A stretch of 22,524 nucleotides of DNA, from positions 1 to 22,524 of the forward strand of contig LPNZ01009180.1 of NCBI GenBank assembly GCA_001655205.1, given 5' to 3'. Source of the DNA: Lenisia limosa (Eukaryota > Breviatea). The number at the start of each line of letters is the position of its first letter. Position 1 is the first letter of the stretch. Positions 9,101 through 19,500 of this stretch are shown in pieces. Made by a program: the position numbers and the translations under genes. The notes beneath the pieces are model-generated. The model was given only the letters and a program-made list of their open reading frames with translations, did no database searches and was not told the DNA's origin.

Positions 9101-11550
9101 TTGAATAATGCTTCAGAGGGAAGAAGACCAACAAGAAGACTTAACTTTCCACCCCAAAATCAATAACAACTCAAGGCAAATGGCCTCCTCGAAAGGTATG
9201 ATGACATATCATCATACTGCTAGCCTACAACATACTTTATTCACTCTCAGCCTGAACGTGATTAGAGTATGCCTATCCTAATGTCTACACAAGTCTCACT
9301 TTGCAGCCACCCCAGTTGGAGACCGATTATATGCCAAGGCGTTCACTCCCACGCGCGGTGAGTACCATGAAAGGTAGGTTGCCTCTTTTTGTGCCTTTTT
9401 TCTTGGCTCTTTACGTTCCAGCAATAAAGTAATCCCCCTATAGCATGAGAACAACCCCGTCAGTGCATGCTGACGTGCCGCAACTCTCATCGTCTGAGCT
9501 TCTCTCGGGTGGGTGTCATTTGTCCATATGATCGCTTCATCATGGCTTTTTCCGTCTTATCTCTTCTTCATGGATTTAGGGGACATTCGCCGTTCATACT
9601 GGAAGCAAGCCCAACAAGTGGGTAAATGTTTCCCTTAAATTCTTTCGTAGTGTCTTCCCCTGACTTGTACAGGCTTGGAATGAATTGGCTGAAGAATCCA
9701 ATCCCAGTGACTTCACCTACAATCCTCAGATTAAAAGGGGTCCACATGGAGAGGTCAGTCAAGAACAGTGTTACTTGCCCCCTCTCTTGTTTTGCTCATA
9801 CTGATACGTATCATTTTCCTCTGACCAAGCTTTATCCTTTCGACTCCCCCCCCCCCCCNNNNNNNNNNNNNNNNNNNNNNNNNNNNNNNNNNNNNNNNNN
9901 NNNNNNNNNNNNNNNNNNNNNNNNNNNNNNNNNNNNNNNNNNNNNNNNNNNNNNNNNNNNNNNNNNNNNNNNNNNNNCAGTCAGAGAATACAAAAGGATG
10001 AGGAAGCCTTACAGGTGTGAGTTTGTCTTCATTGAAATACTTTAATAGAGTTAATATTATCCGACTTAGATTGCTCAAATCGCTCAGCATAGTGCAATAG
10101 GAATATGTTACGGAGTCAATTAACATCTTGGTTCAGTGTTAGCATATTCCCATTCACTCCCCAGGAAGCTCATGAGATAGCCAGCAAGTCACACATGACA
10201 GAAGCCTCGAAGGCGATTGTTGGCGACCGCACGGCTAAAGCTGGGGATATCTACGCTTCCATCTTTTCTGAGGTAAGTGTGGGATGACTGCTGCCAAAAT
10301 AACGTTTCAAGATATAATATACTATAATGCTATATGCAAGGAGGCCTTTTTCCTAAGTGAAACCCTGTCCCTTTGCCTTGTTGACTTGAGTGTCTCGCTG
10401 TGAATATTTCAGTTCTGTTCTTCTTCGGAAATGAATGCGCATGACTTGGCGTCTCTCGACATGGGCCTTGCTCCCATGCATCTCCACGCTATCAGGCTGG
10501 CTCTCAGGAAACTGCCAAATGTGAGGCATCATTGTTGATACCCCTTTTTGTTTTGTTATCAACCCTGTATTGTCAACCAACAGAGTCGATTTAGGGCTTT
10601 TTTTGTTTCATAAATTTTCCAATCTTACTCCCCACCTTCCCAAGGATAGTACTGTTACTGCAGAATCCTTCACTGAGCTCGCTCTTCACGCCACGGTAGG
10701 TTCTCATTAGTATTTATGTACTATTTCCTTTCAATTGACATGGTCTCTTTATTTGCACCATCATACTTATTGTATAATAATAGTAATAAATTTTTATGAT
10801 ATACGTCCCACACTTGGCAGCCTTATTACACTTCAGCGTCGGCTGCCATCAGGACCCACTATAATGTCCAAAGCACCTACCCCGGCTGAGGCACACACGT
10901 TCAAGCCCCAACTAAACCCAAAATCCAAAGAACTTACGAGGTATGCTGGCTATTTCCTTTCATGAGTAAAGCCATTTTTTCTTGCTTTTTATTTTGAGTC
11001 TGGTCTTTTTCCGTCTAATTGGACAGTGGAATGACAGGAACTGTTGAAGCCAGGTTTCAAGAGCAAGAAGAGCAGCGTAAGACAAGAAACACACAAGCCA
11101 TTCAACAGGTAGGATTTATCTACCAGTCCAAATAAGATGAACTCCAATGATTAAGTGCACGCCTTGGCATTCATTTGGGAAGTTTTTACGAATCAGGCAA
11201 TGGAAGATGAAATTGCGGAGTGCACCTTCCACCCTGCGCTCAACCACCCCCCATCATCCGTAACAGTGAGTGATCTTTGATCTTTGATCTTTCATGCATC
11301 ATTAATCTGGGGGTATATTCACAGTGGTTAGGTCTTGATTGTCCCGGTTAGGAAGAGGGAAAGTCTCATTTTTTAGGCTGCCGAAGTAACTGAGAGACTG
11401 TACCCAAAGAGGTAGGAAGTTGGACATTATTAGATCTGCCTTGTCTTTGTACCTTTGATCGGCTGATATTTTAGCACCGGGCCTCTTGAGGATGATGATG
11501 ACGACGATGATGAAGGGTCCCTGTTTGATATTGTTGATGCTAATTTGTAG
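6178..11550 (+). CDS. Large charged protein with scattered F-x-P-x-I/L motifs
   Basis: I do not recognise a named family. Twenty-six exons join in consistent phase to about 970 residues, plus any coding lost in the third gap: 6178-6235, 6271-6383, 6446-6537, 6680-6813, 6892-7042, 7152-7999, 8149-8260, 8355-8418, 8469-8525, 8587-8611, 8670-8781, 8806-8947, 9117-9195, 9307-9373, 9444-9508, 9580-9617, 9673-9753, <9978-10014, 10165-10272, 10413-10520, 10645-10695, 10837-10940, 11027-11108, 11197-11265, 11377-11411, 11475-11550 (TAG). Residues 1-180 look globular (for example PFQVASDICNLYNLFVASLY). Residues 183-465 are Ser/Arg/Glu-rich and disordered, and a Lys/Glu helix follows. The C-terminal half repeats SFQPKIT, LTFHPKIN, FTYNPQIK, HTFKPQLN and CTFHPALN, interspersed with RLYAKAF and RLYPKR. 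It ends in an Asp run. Similar F-x-P-x-I spacing occurs in protist proteins of unknown, possibly cytoskeletal or ciliary, role; that link is weak. The donor of exon 4 (6813 or 6831) and the joint at 7999/8149 are the least certain. Confidence 0.8.
8782..8805 (+). other. 24-nt spliceosomal intron
   Basis: This intron starts GTGAGT and ends TTTTAG, and is only 24 nt long. Removing it keeps the frame open from FQPKIT into the Arg-rich exon 8806-8947. The alternative acceptor at 8830 throws the next exon out of the frame that continues past the gap. It is the shortest intron I could support in the window. Confidence 0.65.
8962..9073. other. Assembly gap (N) after a poly-G run
   Basis: A run of 112 N directly after 13 consecutive G (8949-8961, less the intron T). 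It falls in the intron between exons ending at 8947 and starting at 9117. Both flanking exons are phase 0, so the frame is preserved across it. Confidence 0.98.
9859..9977. other. Assembly gap (N) after a poly-C run
   Basis: A run of 119 N directly after a run of C (9846-9858). It removes the end of the intron that starts at 9754 and the beginning of the next exon. The surviving exon part, 9978-10014, reads SQRIQKDEEALQ and is in phase with the following exon. Confidence 0.98.
11268..11293 (+). repeat. Short tandem repeat of GATCTTT
   Basis: Three consecutive copies of the 7-mer GATCTTT, just downstream of the GTGAGT donor of the intron at 11266-11376. It looks like a simple intronic microsatellite. 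Confidence 0.75.
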
Positions 11551-11753
11551 TGATATTGGTTGTATGAGTTCGGAGGTCTTTTGTAGGTGGTAGAATGTAT
11601 ACTAGTTTATCAATGTCTATATGCTGGAAGTGACTGAATTCGCTAAGGGGGGGGGATAATAGAGTCTGTATAACCTGAAAAAAACATATTTAGTTGAACT
11701 CAAATTCGGAAGAGGGGGCAGACCATGGGAGGAGATCCTCGAGAGGGAGGGCT
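11551..11753. other. Convergent intergenic region
   Basis: These 203 bp lie between the TAG of the FxPxI gene and the proposed TGA of the ankyrin gene. They contain an uninterrupted G run near 11647-11655 and no supported coding. If the last intron of the ankyrin gene is wrong, its 3' end could extend a little into this interval. Confidence 0.5.
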
Positions 11754-14700
11754 TCAGGAGCTGAGGAAGGGGAATGTGTTAGGGGGCACATTCCATAGAA
11801 ATCAAAGATGTACAGTAAGCTCACTTTTCTTCCTTGATTTAGTCCTTGACGGCCTTACAGCTGAGCTGAGAGTCTTCTATCGTTGTTAATGGGCATAGAA
11901 TGGGCCAGATATGAAGGTCTTGTCAGCCCCACTTTTGGCTGGATTGGGGTTTGAGTCTTGACCAAACGGGGAAACGCTGGCTCCTGTGGCGCTCCTGGAC
12001 TGGGTGTTCGAGCATATGGCGACTCCCAATCAGATATGTCAATACCCTTGCTTGATACTGGGCCTGGAAGTGGTGCAATTATTTTAGAGATAGATAAACC
12101 GGGAATGGGTACAGGATATTATGCTACAAGCTTACTGTGATCTTGAGTGGGAGACCGATAGTGGACAATCAGAGGAGGAGATTGTTTTCCTGAAACCATT
12201 AGAGCCTCTTTTTCTTGCTGTTATGCCGCATGATTTCCTGAATTTGACAGCAAACCATTAACAAGGCTCTCGAGGTTTTCTTGACTCTGAGTCTACAATT
12301 GTTAACATAAAAGGCAAATTTGTCAGTGCCCCTTGCCCACCTTGATCAATAGACTTTCAGAGTTGAGGAGAAAAGCCGGTCGCTCAGGGCTTGTTGGTGC
12401 AGGGGATGGGTCTTTCTTGGCGGCAACAGGTGTCAAACTCTCCAATGCAGGCCTTTTACTTCCACTCTTCCCTCCACTCTTCCCTCCACTCTTCCCTCCA
12501 CTTTTTCCACCACTTTTTCCACCACTCTTCCCCCCAGACATGCTCGGCCTTTCCTCCCAGTTGTCACTTGGATGGAGAGAAGACGGTTTAGACAAGAGGT
12601 CCGGGAGTCCGGAAACAAAGAAGCCTTCGTCTTGATCACCGAAAGACTGGTCCGAGCGGGGCGAAAATGATTCCGATGCTGATGAGTCTACAAGGTGAGA
12701 AGTGTAATCATGGAGGTGTAGCTCTATCGGAATATTATAATATTTCATACATCTGGTGTAATTTTTATATCATATGAACAGATATTCTAATATGCAACCA
12801 ATATCATAGTATCTTGAAGAAAAACGAGGTAAAAGAAGGTACGTACTGTCATAGTTTTGGTGCAATTGAGCAAGGTCCTGGGAAATTTTCTCATTATTGT
12901 CTGGGAAATGGTTAAGAATATCTTCAATGTCTTCAATGCAATGCTCGAGTTTGCTGTCACTTTGCACTGCTTCTTCGTCAAAGTCTATACAGTTGTAAAT
13001 AATTGGTTGAAACGGGTAAATAAAGTGAGAGGACATTGTTTCTCACCAGGTGATGGTGTAATTTCTGCTCGATTGGCGGCCAAGAAAAGCAGCTCGTCTT
13101 GGTCCTTATGGCTATTTGGTTATAATGCTGTCCAGCGCCATTTTACGCATGGCCTTCCAAGGACAAACCTGAGTCTGCTTGACTGAAGAGATTTATGCAG
13201 CGTTGGAGGAGTCAACGGCCGTGGGGATGATGATACTGAATTCACTTCACCAAGTAAATGACTAGAGTAATAATTATAAATCTATTGCGTTAACACATTA
13301 CAATATCAGTCATCCCAACTTTTTGTTTTTTATATTTGGGAGAGGTAACACTGGTACATAGTCTTCTGAAGGTTCAAAAGGAGCAGGAGAGGCTTTTTGC
13401 AATTCTTCAACTGCCCTTCTTCTGAACCGTGAGTCCAAGACAAAATCGTCAATTTCAACAAAAGACATTTGACCAACTTTTGTGGTTGAAATTGAATGGT
13501 TGAAGCTGAATCTGAGAACATTACATGCTGATGAAAGGATGAAACTCACCTGATAATTGCGGGGAAGTGGCATGTTCGCCGAACAAGCTTTTCTTGATAA
13601 CTTCAATATCATTCTAGTTTGTGAGATCAGTAAGGTGACTCACGGGTCTTTTCAAATGTGGGCGATATGGTAAAACAGATGGATCAGCTTCGGCATCAAG
13701 TTGAGCTAGACGCTCATTTTTAGATGCCAAGGATGCGTCAAGCTTCCTTTTCTCCTCCTGAAGAATCATTAAGAATACAACACTCGTGATCAAAAGTTGA
13801 GTTTAGACGTATCTACAACCCCCACATTCATAATGATGTCTTCAATGACAGCGTCAACGTGACTTGATATGGAGTCAACCGAACATGATTTGATGCTGCC
13901 CTTGTCAAGGTCAGCAAGCTGAAGGGCCTTGGCGGAGAGGAGGGCGATTTGCGACTCCAGAGCTTGCAAACAGATAAATTGCCAAGTCATTAAACCTGAT
14001 GGGTTAGGCAGAACACACAACATATCATATGGAATTCATATTATCAAAATACATATCAACATTATTAGTTCCAAACTCACTGTACTTTGCTTCGTTTGTT
14101 GCTGTCTGGACTGTTTGCACGTCCAATTCAGGTGTCAAAGCCTGTCAAGTCAATATAGTATATCATGGATACTGATTACCTTTTGCAGTTGGTTTTGTTC
14201 CTCTTCAGAAAGCTGTGCAGTCGACTTCGTACTGAAGGGTTGCAGAATGGGTCTTCTATTTAATTCAATGGACGCCTGGCACAAATGGTGCGACCCGTTG
14301 GACAGGTTAATACTGAGGTCCTTGATTTGTTGACAAATTGGCCGGAGTTGTGATCCCTTTGAAACCTAAAATGGGACCATTAAAACTGCTTTATGTTTTC
14401 TTTTTAATAATGCTTGATGAGTCCATCCTGTTACCTTTTCAAGTTGGAACCTGGATTTTGCATGCTCTTTATTGAGTGAGGCAATTTCAATGAACTGAAC
14501 TTCTCTCAATGATTCAACCTACTCACGTAATTATGGATCACAGTTGACAACTTAAAGTATCACAATAATTGGCCTACTTGGTGCGGAAGAAGTGGTGGAA
14601 CCTCCAACTTATGAAAAGTTTTCATTGTACTCTATAAGTCAATAAAAACTGTCAATATTCAAACCACTGCCTGCCCCCAGGACGATTCAAGTGACTTTTG

Positions 14701-15999
14701 TTGATTCTAACACTGTGAAAAGAGAAGACGTGTTACCTTAATAACTTCCATTAAAGTAGGTACTGTAGCAGCAGATTCATTGTAGTCAGTCACTGCAACA
14801 GCTAAATAGTCATAAGAACATCATCAGAACCTACCCAATTTGGGATGGTAACGCCGTAATGCCTCTCCTGCAGGGGTACGATAAGCCTAAATTGTGGTTA
14901 CTTATTCCAAACTCATCAATTTTTGGTTTATAACACTAAGTCGGTATCAAGTCCTAGCTTGCCCCCACCGCATTGAGAGTGTCACGGTTCGCGCCGTATT
15001 CCAATAGCAACTTGGCTGCTTTGGCATCACCCAAACGGCAGGCCATATGAAGTGGTGTGTCTCCGTACTAAAATAATTTCAGTATACAACTCACAGTATA
15101 TATAATATATACATGTATACACTACTAACCTCCCATCCAAGTGGAACGGTGCTATTGTCAGTTGCACTCAGAACAGCACCCCTTCTCAAAAGAAGGATTT
15201 CAATAGCATGTTGGCGATACATGACAGCTGTGATGAGAGGCGTTTGCCCAGCCTTGATTGAATAAGTTGACAAAGGTCTCTCTTTACATGATGACTAACA
15301 TTACAGTTTATTATGAGTTCCATAGAAGCGCTTTGTTTTTTAAATATCGCATACACGGATATGAGAATGTAAATATTGTATTAGGTCATATTGTACAAGT
15401 TCCGACATTGTTCTTAGTTTCAATGTTGGCACCATTTTCAATGAGAAGCCCAGCAGCAAGCTTTAACCCATAACGGCAAGCCTCATGTAAGGGGGTGTCA
15501 CCATTCTACTCGGGTTACTTAAATGGACGCAGCTCATTTCCTACCCAGTTTGCAACATTGACTGGATGTTTTTCAGACAAAAGCACTTCAACAAGTCCCT
15601 CATCCTAAATCGTGACATTTATCTATTACTGCAACTAACCTGGTTTTGGAGTGCGTAGTGTATCGCCGAGCATCCGTGCTATGGTGTAAGTAGAAACGAC
15701 TTCAACTACATACCTTGTCACATGCGGAGAGATCAATGTTTTTAGGAACTTTTGTATACTGTGTACCAAAAGCACATGCCTGTAATAAAAATAAGAGCCC
15801 AATAATGGAAACAAATTAAAATTAATCTTCAATAAAAGAAGCTTCACGAAGTCACCAATTGCATGTGAAAGTGTCCTATTTATATGGACATAGAGTGATG
15901 AGACGATGTTTAATCAAAGACCCTCACCTGGATGAACTTGAGGGTTGACTTGGTAGCCACTGGAAGGGAGTTAGGAAGGTCCGCTGCCACCATTGCCAT
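11754..15999 (-). CDS. Ankyrin-repeat, coiled-coil protein with (GGKS)n tract
   Basis: Twenty-seven exons join to 849 residues: 15999-15928, 15779-15714, 15678-15640, 15604-15545, 15505-15407, 15252-15130, 15067-14969, 14886-14835, 14801-14737, 14706-14668, 14631-14578, 14518-14435, 14365-14180, 14141-14081, 13995-13826, 13757-13644, 13613-13550, 13511-13478, 13421-13320, 13261-13169, 13111-13047, 12984-12847, 12687-12341, 12292-12263, 12217-12136, 12063-11859, 11760-11754. Residues about 35-200 form four to five ankyrin repeats: HGCSAIHYAL, NGDTPLHEACRYG, AGQTPLITAVMYR, YGDTPLHMACRLG and a degenerate AYRTPAGEAL. Ankyrin repeats bind partner proteins. Residues about 225-450 are heptad-like helices (for example LESQIALLSAKALQLADLD), and an acidic helix (HCIEDIEDILNHF) follows. 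The C-terminal third is Ser/Pro-rich and disordered, with GGKS repeats near residue 690. There is no signal peptide or membrane segment. The layout suggests a cytosolic scaffold, perhaps BAR- or tether-like; that is inference. The final 7-nt exon and the 11858 donor are uncertain, and the stop may lie elsewhere within about 100 bp. Confidence 0.85.
12454..12537 (-). repeat. 12-bp coding minisatellite, (GGKS)n
   Basis: About seven near-identical 12-bp units encode GGKS repeated six times and a final GSKR in the ankyrin gene. On the plus strand each unit reads like CTTCCCTCCACT; some have TTTTT for CTTCC, so the protein is better conserved than the DNA. Such tracts often change length between strains. 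The tract is Gly/Lys/Ser-rich, so it is flexible and basic. Confidence 0.9.
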
Positions 16000-16252
16000 T
16001 TTGCTGCATCTGCTTCAACTTGATGTGAACTGAGACTGATCGAGCAAGCAAATATAAACTTCAGCCAGACTCAGAGGAATTTGAAATGTAATCTCAAAAA
16101 ACTATATTGCACTATTATTACGATATATTCACAAAGTAAATTGTTGTATTTGCTAATAAACCTGGCAACAAAAAAACTGATTAAACGAGCAACAAAATCA
16201 ATGACTTGCCTTGATTGGTAAGTTTGTTACAAAAAGAACTAGAATATAAAAA

Positions 16253-16276
16253 ATGCTCACTGCCAGGCTCGAACTG
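16253..16276 (-). pseudogene. Decayed tRNA 3' fragment (T-arm and acceptor strand)
   Basis: On the minus strand this reads as the T-arm and 3' acceptor strand of the neighbouring tRNA-Ile, with 20 of 24 positions identical. The GTTCGAGCC core of the B box is kept, and a run of six T follows at once, like a Pol III terminator. Nothing 5' of the T-arm is recognisable. It is probably the remnant of a tandem tRNA duplication or of a tRNA-derived element. Confidence 0.65.
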
Positions 16277-16280
16277 TATA

Positions 16281-16306
16281 ATAGCTGCTAAAAAAAGACA
16301 AAAAGA
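16281..16306 (-). terminator. RNA polymerase III terminator of tRNA-Ile
   Basis: Directly after the tRNA on the minus strand come two T-runs (five T, then seven T) separated by GTC. Runs of four or more T end Pol III transcription. Confidence 0.75.
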
Positions 16307-16379
16307 TGCCCACTGTCGGGCTCGAACCGACGGCCGCCAGTTTATTAGACTGGCGCTCTACCGACTGAGCTAAACGGGC
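16307..16379 (-). tRNA. trnI-AAU: tRNA-Ile (anticodon AAU)
   Basis: A 73-nt cloverleaf including discriminator A, with no intron. The acceptor stem GCCCGTT pairs with AGTGGGC through two G-U pairs. The D-arm carries the A box TAGCTCAGTCGG. The anticodon stem CCAGT/ACTGG closes the loop CTAATAA, giving anticodon AAU, which reads as IAU after inosine modification and decodes AUU/AUC/AUA. The T-arm carries the B box GGTTCGAGCCC. CCA is not encoded, as expected for a eukaryotic nuclear tRNA. Confidence 0.96.
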
Positions 16380-16570
16380 TACATACACCTTTAAACTAGA
16401 TTAAAATCTGTAGTTGAACTTTTGCATAATTATACACACCCCATGTTAATATTTATACCTTTTGAATTCTATTAATTTAGCAAACTAGCAAACTTAATTG
16501 CATATATTAGAGTTTTGGCTGTTCATGACGTTATAATAATCAGAAATTTTGTTTTCTTGTTAACTCTGTA

Positions 16571-19500
16571 ATGAGGTCTTTTCTCTGTGCCTTTACCTTC
16601 TATTTATCTTTACTTGTCATTGTTGAAGGGTATGGTTGCGCTATTGATTGGAATAGAATCACTCCGTTCGGAATTCTCTATCCTCATGTTTCAGGTTTTT
16701 TCTTCCCAAGCAGACACCGAATGGAGTCGTAGTGGAGGTTGGTTGGTTAGCGTTTGATAAAAGCAGAATAAAAGTAGAATTAAATTCCTTGTAGTGATGA
16801 TATTTGACCGCCAAGGTTGCAGCCCCCGTTTTGGATAACCAGCCTGCTAGGAAAGCGGACTTGGACCCTGTGGCCGCAGCAGTATATGGTGGGCTTGTTT
16901 ATCTTGGCCCCTTTCAACCTTTCTTGCCCTTCTCAACTTTCAACCTTTCTTGCCTTTCTCAACTTTCAACCTTTCTTGCCCTTCTTGACTTTTCAGACAT
17001 GCGGTGTCAGTCGACGCCAGAGTCCTTGTCAAATATGCTGTACGACTGCAGTGATGTGGCGGTTGATGGATCCCGAACTTGTATGGTGTTCTGCTCGGTT
17101 GGTGGCTGCTTTATATATATATATATACTATATGCATATGGTCCAAAAAAAAAGACTTATTTTTTTGCTTTTCGAATTTATTGAGAAATTCAGTACTATT
17201 TTGGACCTTAGGAAGTGGAGCAGAAGCTATGGTATTATCATATCATATTGTATATCTCTAATTCTCCATAATATGATCTGCTAACCATGTACTATGTGGA
17301 AGAGAATAACAATCCAGGGTATTTCCGCTGGTATGATCAACTGCAATGCAACAAATGGATGGGACAGTTTCACCTGCCCTTCAGTCTGTAAGTGGGTGTG
17401 AGAGTGTTTCTAGCGAGCATAGCAATCCATTTTCCCTTCACGCTTCAGACCTAACGAGGAGTTGTGGTGACAATTCCGACGGACAACTTGGATTGGGACT
17501 AACAATTTCATCGCTTAATGATGCTCAAGGCATTGTTGATAAAGAATTTGTGTCGATTCAGGCTGTCGGAGCTGGTGGTACAGCTTTAACTAAAGGTGAG
17601 GGTGTAAACGGAGAGTACTCATCTTGCAGATAACAAAGTTTACGGATGGGGGCGAATGGGGAGCTATTCCAACTCACCTATTCTCCTGTTGTCTCCAACT
17701 GAACCAGTCACCAAGGTATGAAGGGATATTGTTCAAATACATCTGGAATCCAGGAATCTAGGCATGATATAGCTGATATATGATACACTCTCGTATATCA
17801 TGTAGTATCTATAGCAAACTCACTACTTCAAATATTGCGATCTCCACAAAGGGCCACAGACGGGGATTTTGATGTTTTTTTGTGAGATCCTATATGCAAA
17901 GATCTGGCCGAGATCTGGTGGAAATTTGGCAAAAATCTGAATGTTATTCCTTGAAAGCCAAATAATCTTTTTAAAATCGTTTGTTTCGTGACATTTGGAG
18001 GGTAAAAAAAAATCTGTCAGAAATATGTATTTTTGATATGTTTTCTGGGAGATTGTCAAAATCACTCAGTCTTGCGGCCCCTTATGTCTACGAATGATGA
18101 GATCATTAATGGTTTTTTTTTTTTACTTACGATTTAGCTTGTTTGTGGCTACAGCGCATGCGGATTTATTAGTAATGATGAGGCCGTACTCTTCAAATTG
18201 TGATTTATTTTGTTTATAGACAAGTTTTATCAAACCTAGACTAATTTATATACGTACATATATATATTAGGTAGTAATATGTACAGTATAACCTAATTCA
18301 TCCAGCTAATGGAGAAGTTTACACATGGGGCTACAACAACCATGGCCAGTTGATGGATGGAACCAAAACAGAAACAACAGCCCCATCAAAGGTAACTAGA
18401 CTGTCTTGTTAAAATCGATTCTTTTGTTCAAAATGAAACACTTTACTGTTTCAGGCTCTTTTGCTCAACCACCCAACAACAGGTGTAGCACCAGTTGTTG
18501 TGGATCTTTTCACTTCTACAAATTCCTTCTACATGAAAGCAGGTCGGGGGGTAATCTCAGAGCTGACCTTCTAAATTACTCTTATGTGATTCAATATGAT
18601 GTGTGTGGCTTTAATGACGAAATAGATGACAACCGCATTCTTTGCAGCGGAGCCAGTGGCTCTGGTCAATGTGATGGCGGTGTAACGACATCGGCTGACA
18701 CCTACCAAGTTTGTGGGTGTTTTTGAAGGGATGATTGTTAACTGAAATTGATGAAGAATAGCTCTCTTTGTTTTTTCAATGAAGCTTACTTGTTAAGAGG
18801 TGGTGGTCAACTAGTTTCATTCCTGATGAAATTACAAGTCTCGAGGGGAAACATTACAACTTCCTCGCCATCACTGGTGAGTTATTTTTTGATTCTAATT
18901 TGCCAAGCATCCAAGAATGTCTATTCTTTAGGAAGCAATTATGACGGTGGAATGTGTCAGTTAGCTGGTTCATCTGCCACCACACCCTATCAGGTTTGTA
19001 AACTAGACTCAAAGTTATCTGATAATCTAGGTGACACATTCTGACATTGATGGTCATGCTATTTCTGCTGTGTCTGGACGGTATAATTCTGGGATTGTCA
19101 CTGGTAGGCTGGTTAGAAAATGGCATGTTTGAACAGTGTTTTCGTTGACATATTGATGCGTTGTTTTCATGCCTTCAGACACAGGAAAAGTTTTCACCTG
19201 TGGAATTGGAGGCGGACTTGGTGGGGGGAAATGCGCATGTGATTGCATTTTGGAGGGTTTATATCTTGTTTGTGTTATACTATGTGTTATATTTTTTTTG
19301 ACGCGAGAAATATGTTTTTTCCAAAATGGAGCTAGAAAACAGCACAGCTATATTTTGCTCTGAAGCTCTTGACAGTGTAGGTACCGGTTTAGGATCCGCT
19401 GATTCATCCGAGCCAGTCGATGTGACATCCGCGTTCCCAGAGGTATGGCGTAGTCCTTTATTTCTTGATGCACCAGATTTCAGCCGATTTGAGACCTTTT

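Larger units (their letters stand above)
16000..16306. other. Intergenic region upstream of ankyrin gene
   Basis: These 307 bp hold the likely promoter of the ankyrin gene and the 3' flank of the tRNA. Beyond the tRNA-like fragment at 16253-16276 and the T-runs on the minus strand, I see nothing of note. Confidence 0.55.

Noticed and set aside
11958-12140. Plus-strand open frame of 60 codons
   Set aside because: It is the antisense of a Ser/Pro-rich exon of the ankyrin gene and has no features of its own.
11859-12263. In-frame TAA codons in a long minus-strand frame, suggesting TAA is read as Gln
   Set aside because: Each TAA lies in or beside a segment with good splice borders (12262-12218, 12135-12064, 11858-11761). 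Elsewhere TAA, TAG and TGA all end genes, so the standard code is simpler.
12333-12635. Plus-strand frame with a repeated FPPL peptide
   Set aside because: It is only the antisense of the (GGKS)n minisatellite.
16804-17284. Two overlapping plus-strand frames of 126 and 155 codons
   Set aside because: Both read through the 26-bp pyrimidine repeat and an AT-rich intron. Only 16997-17097 fits the phases of the RCC1 gene.
17823-18065. Minus-strand frame of 80 codons inside the long intron
   Set aside because: It lies within the putative MITE, has no recognisable domain and has an AT-driven composition.
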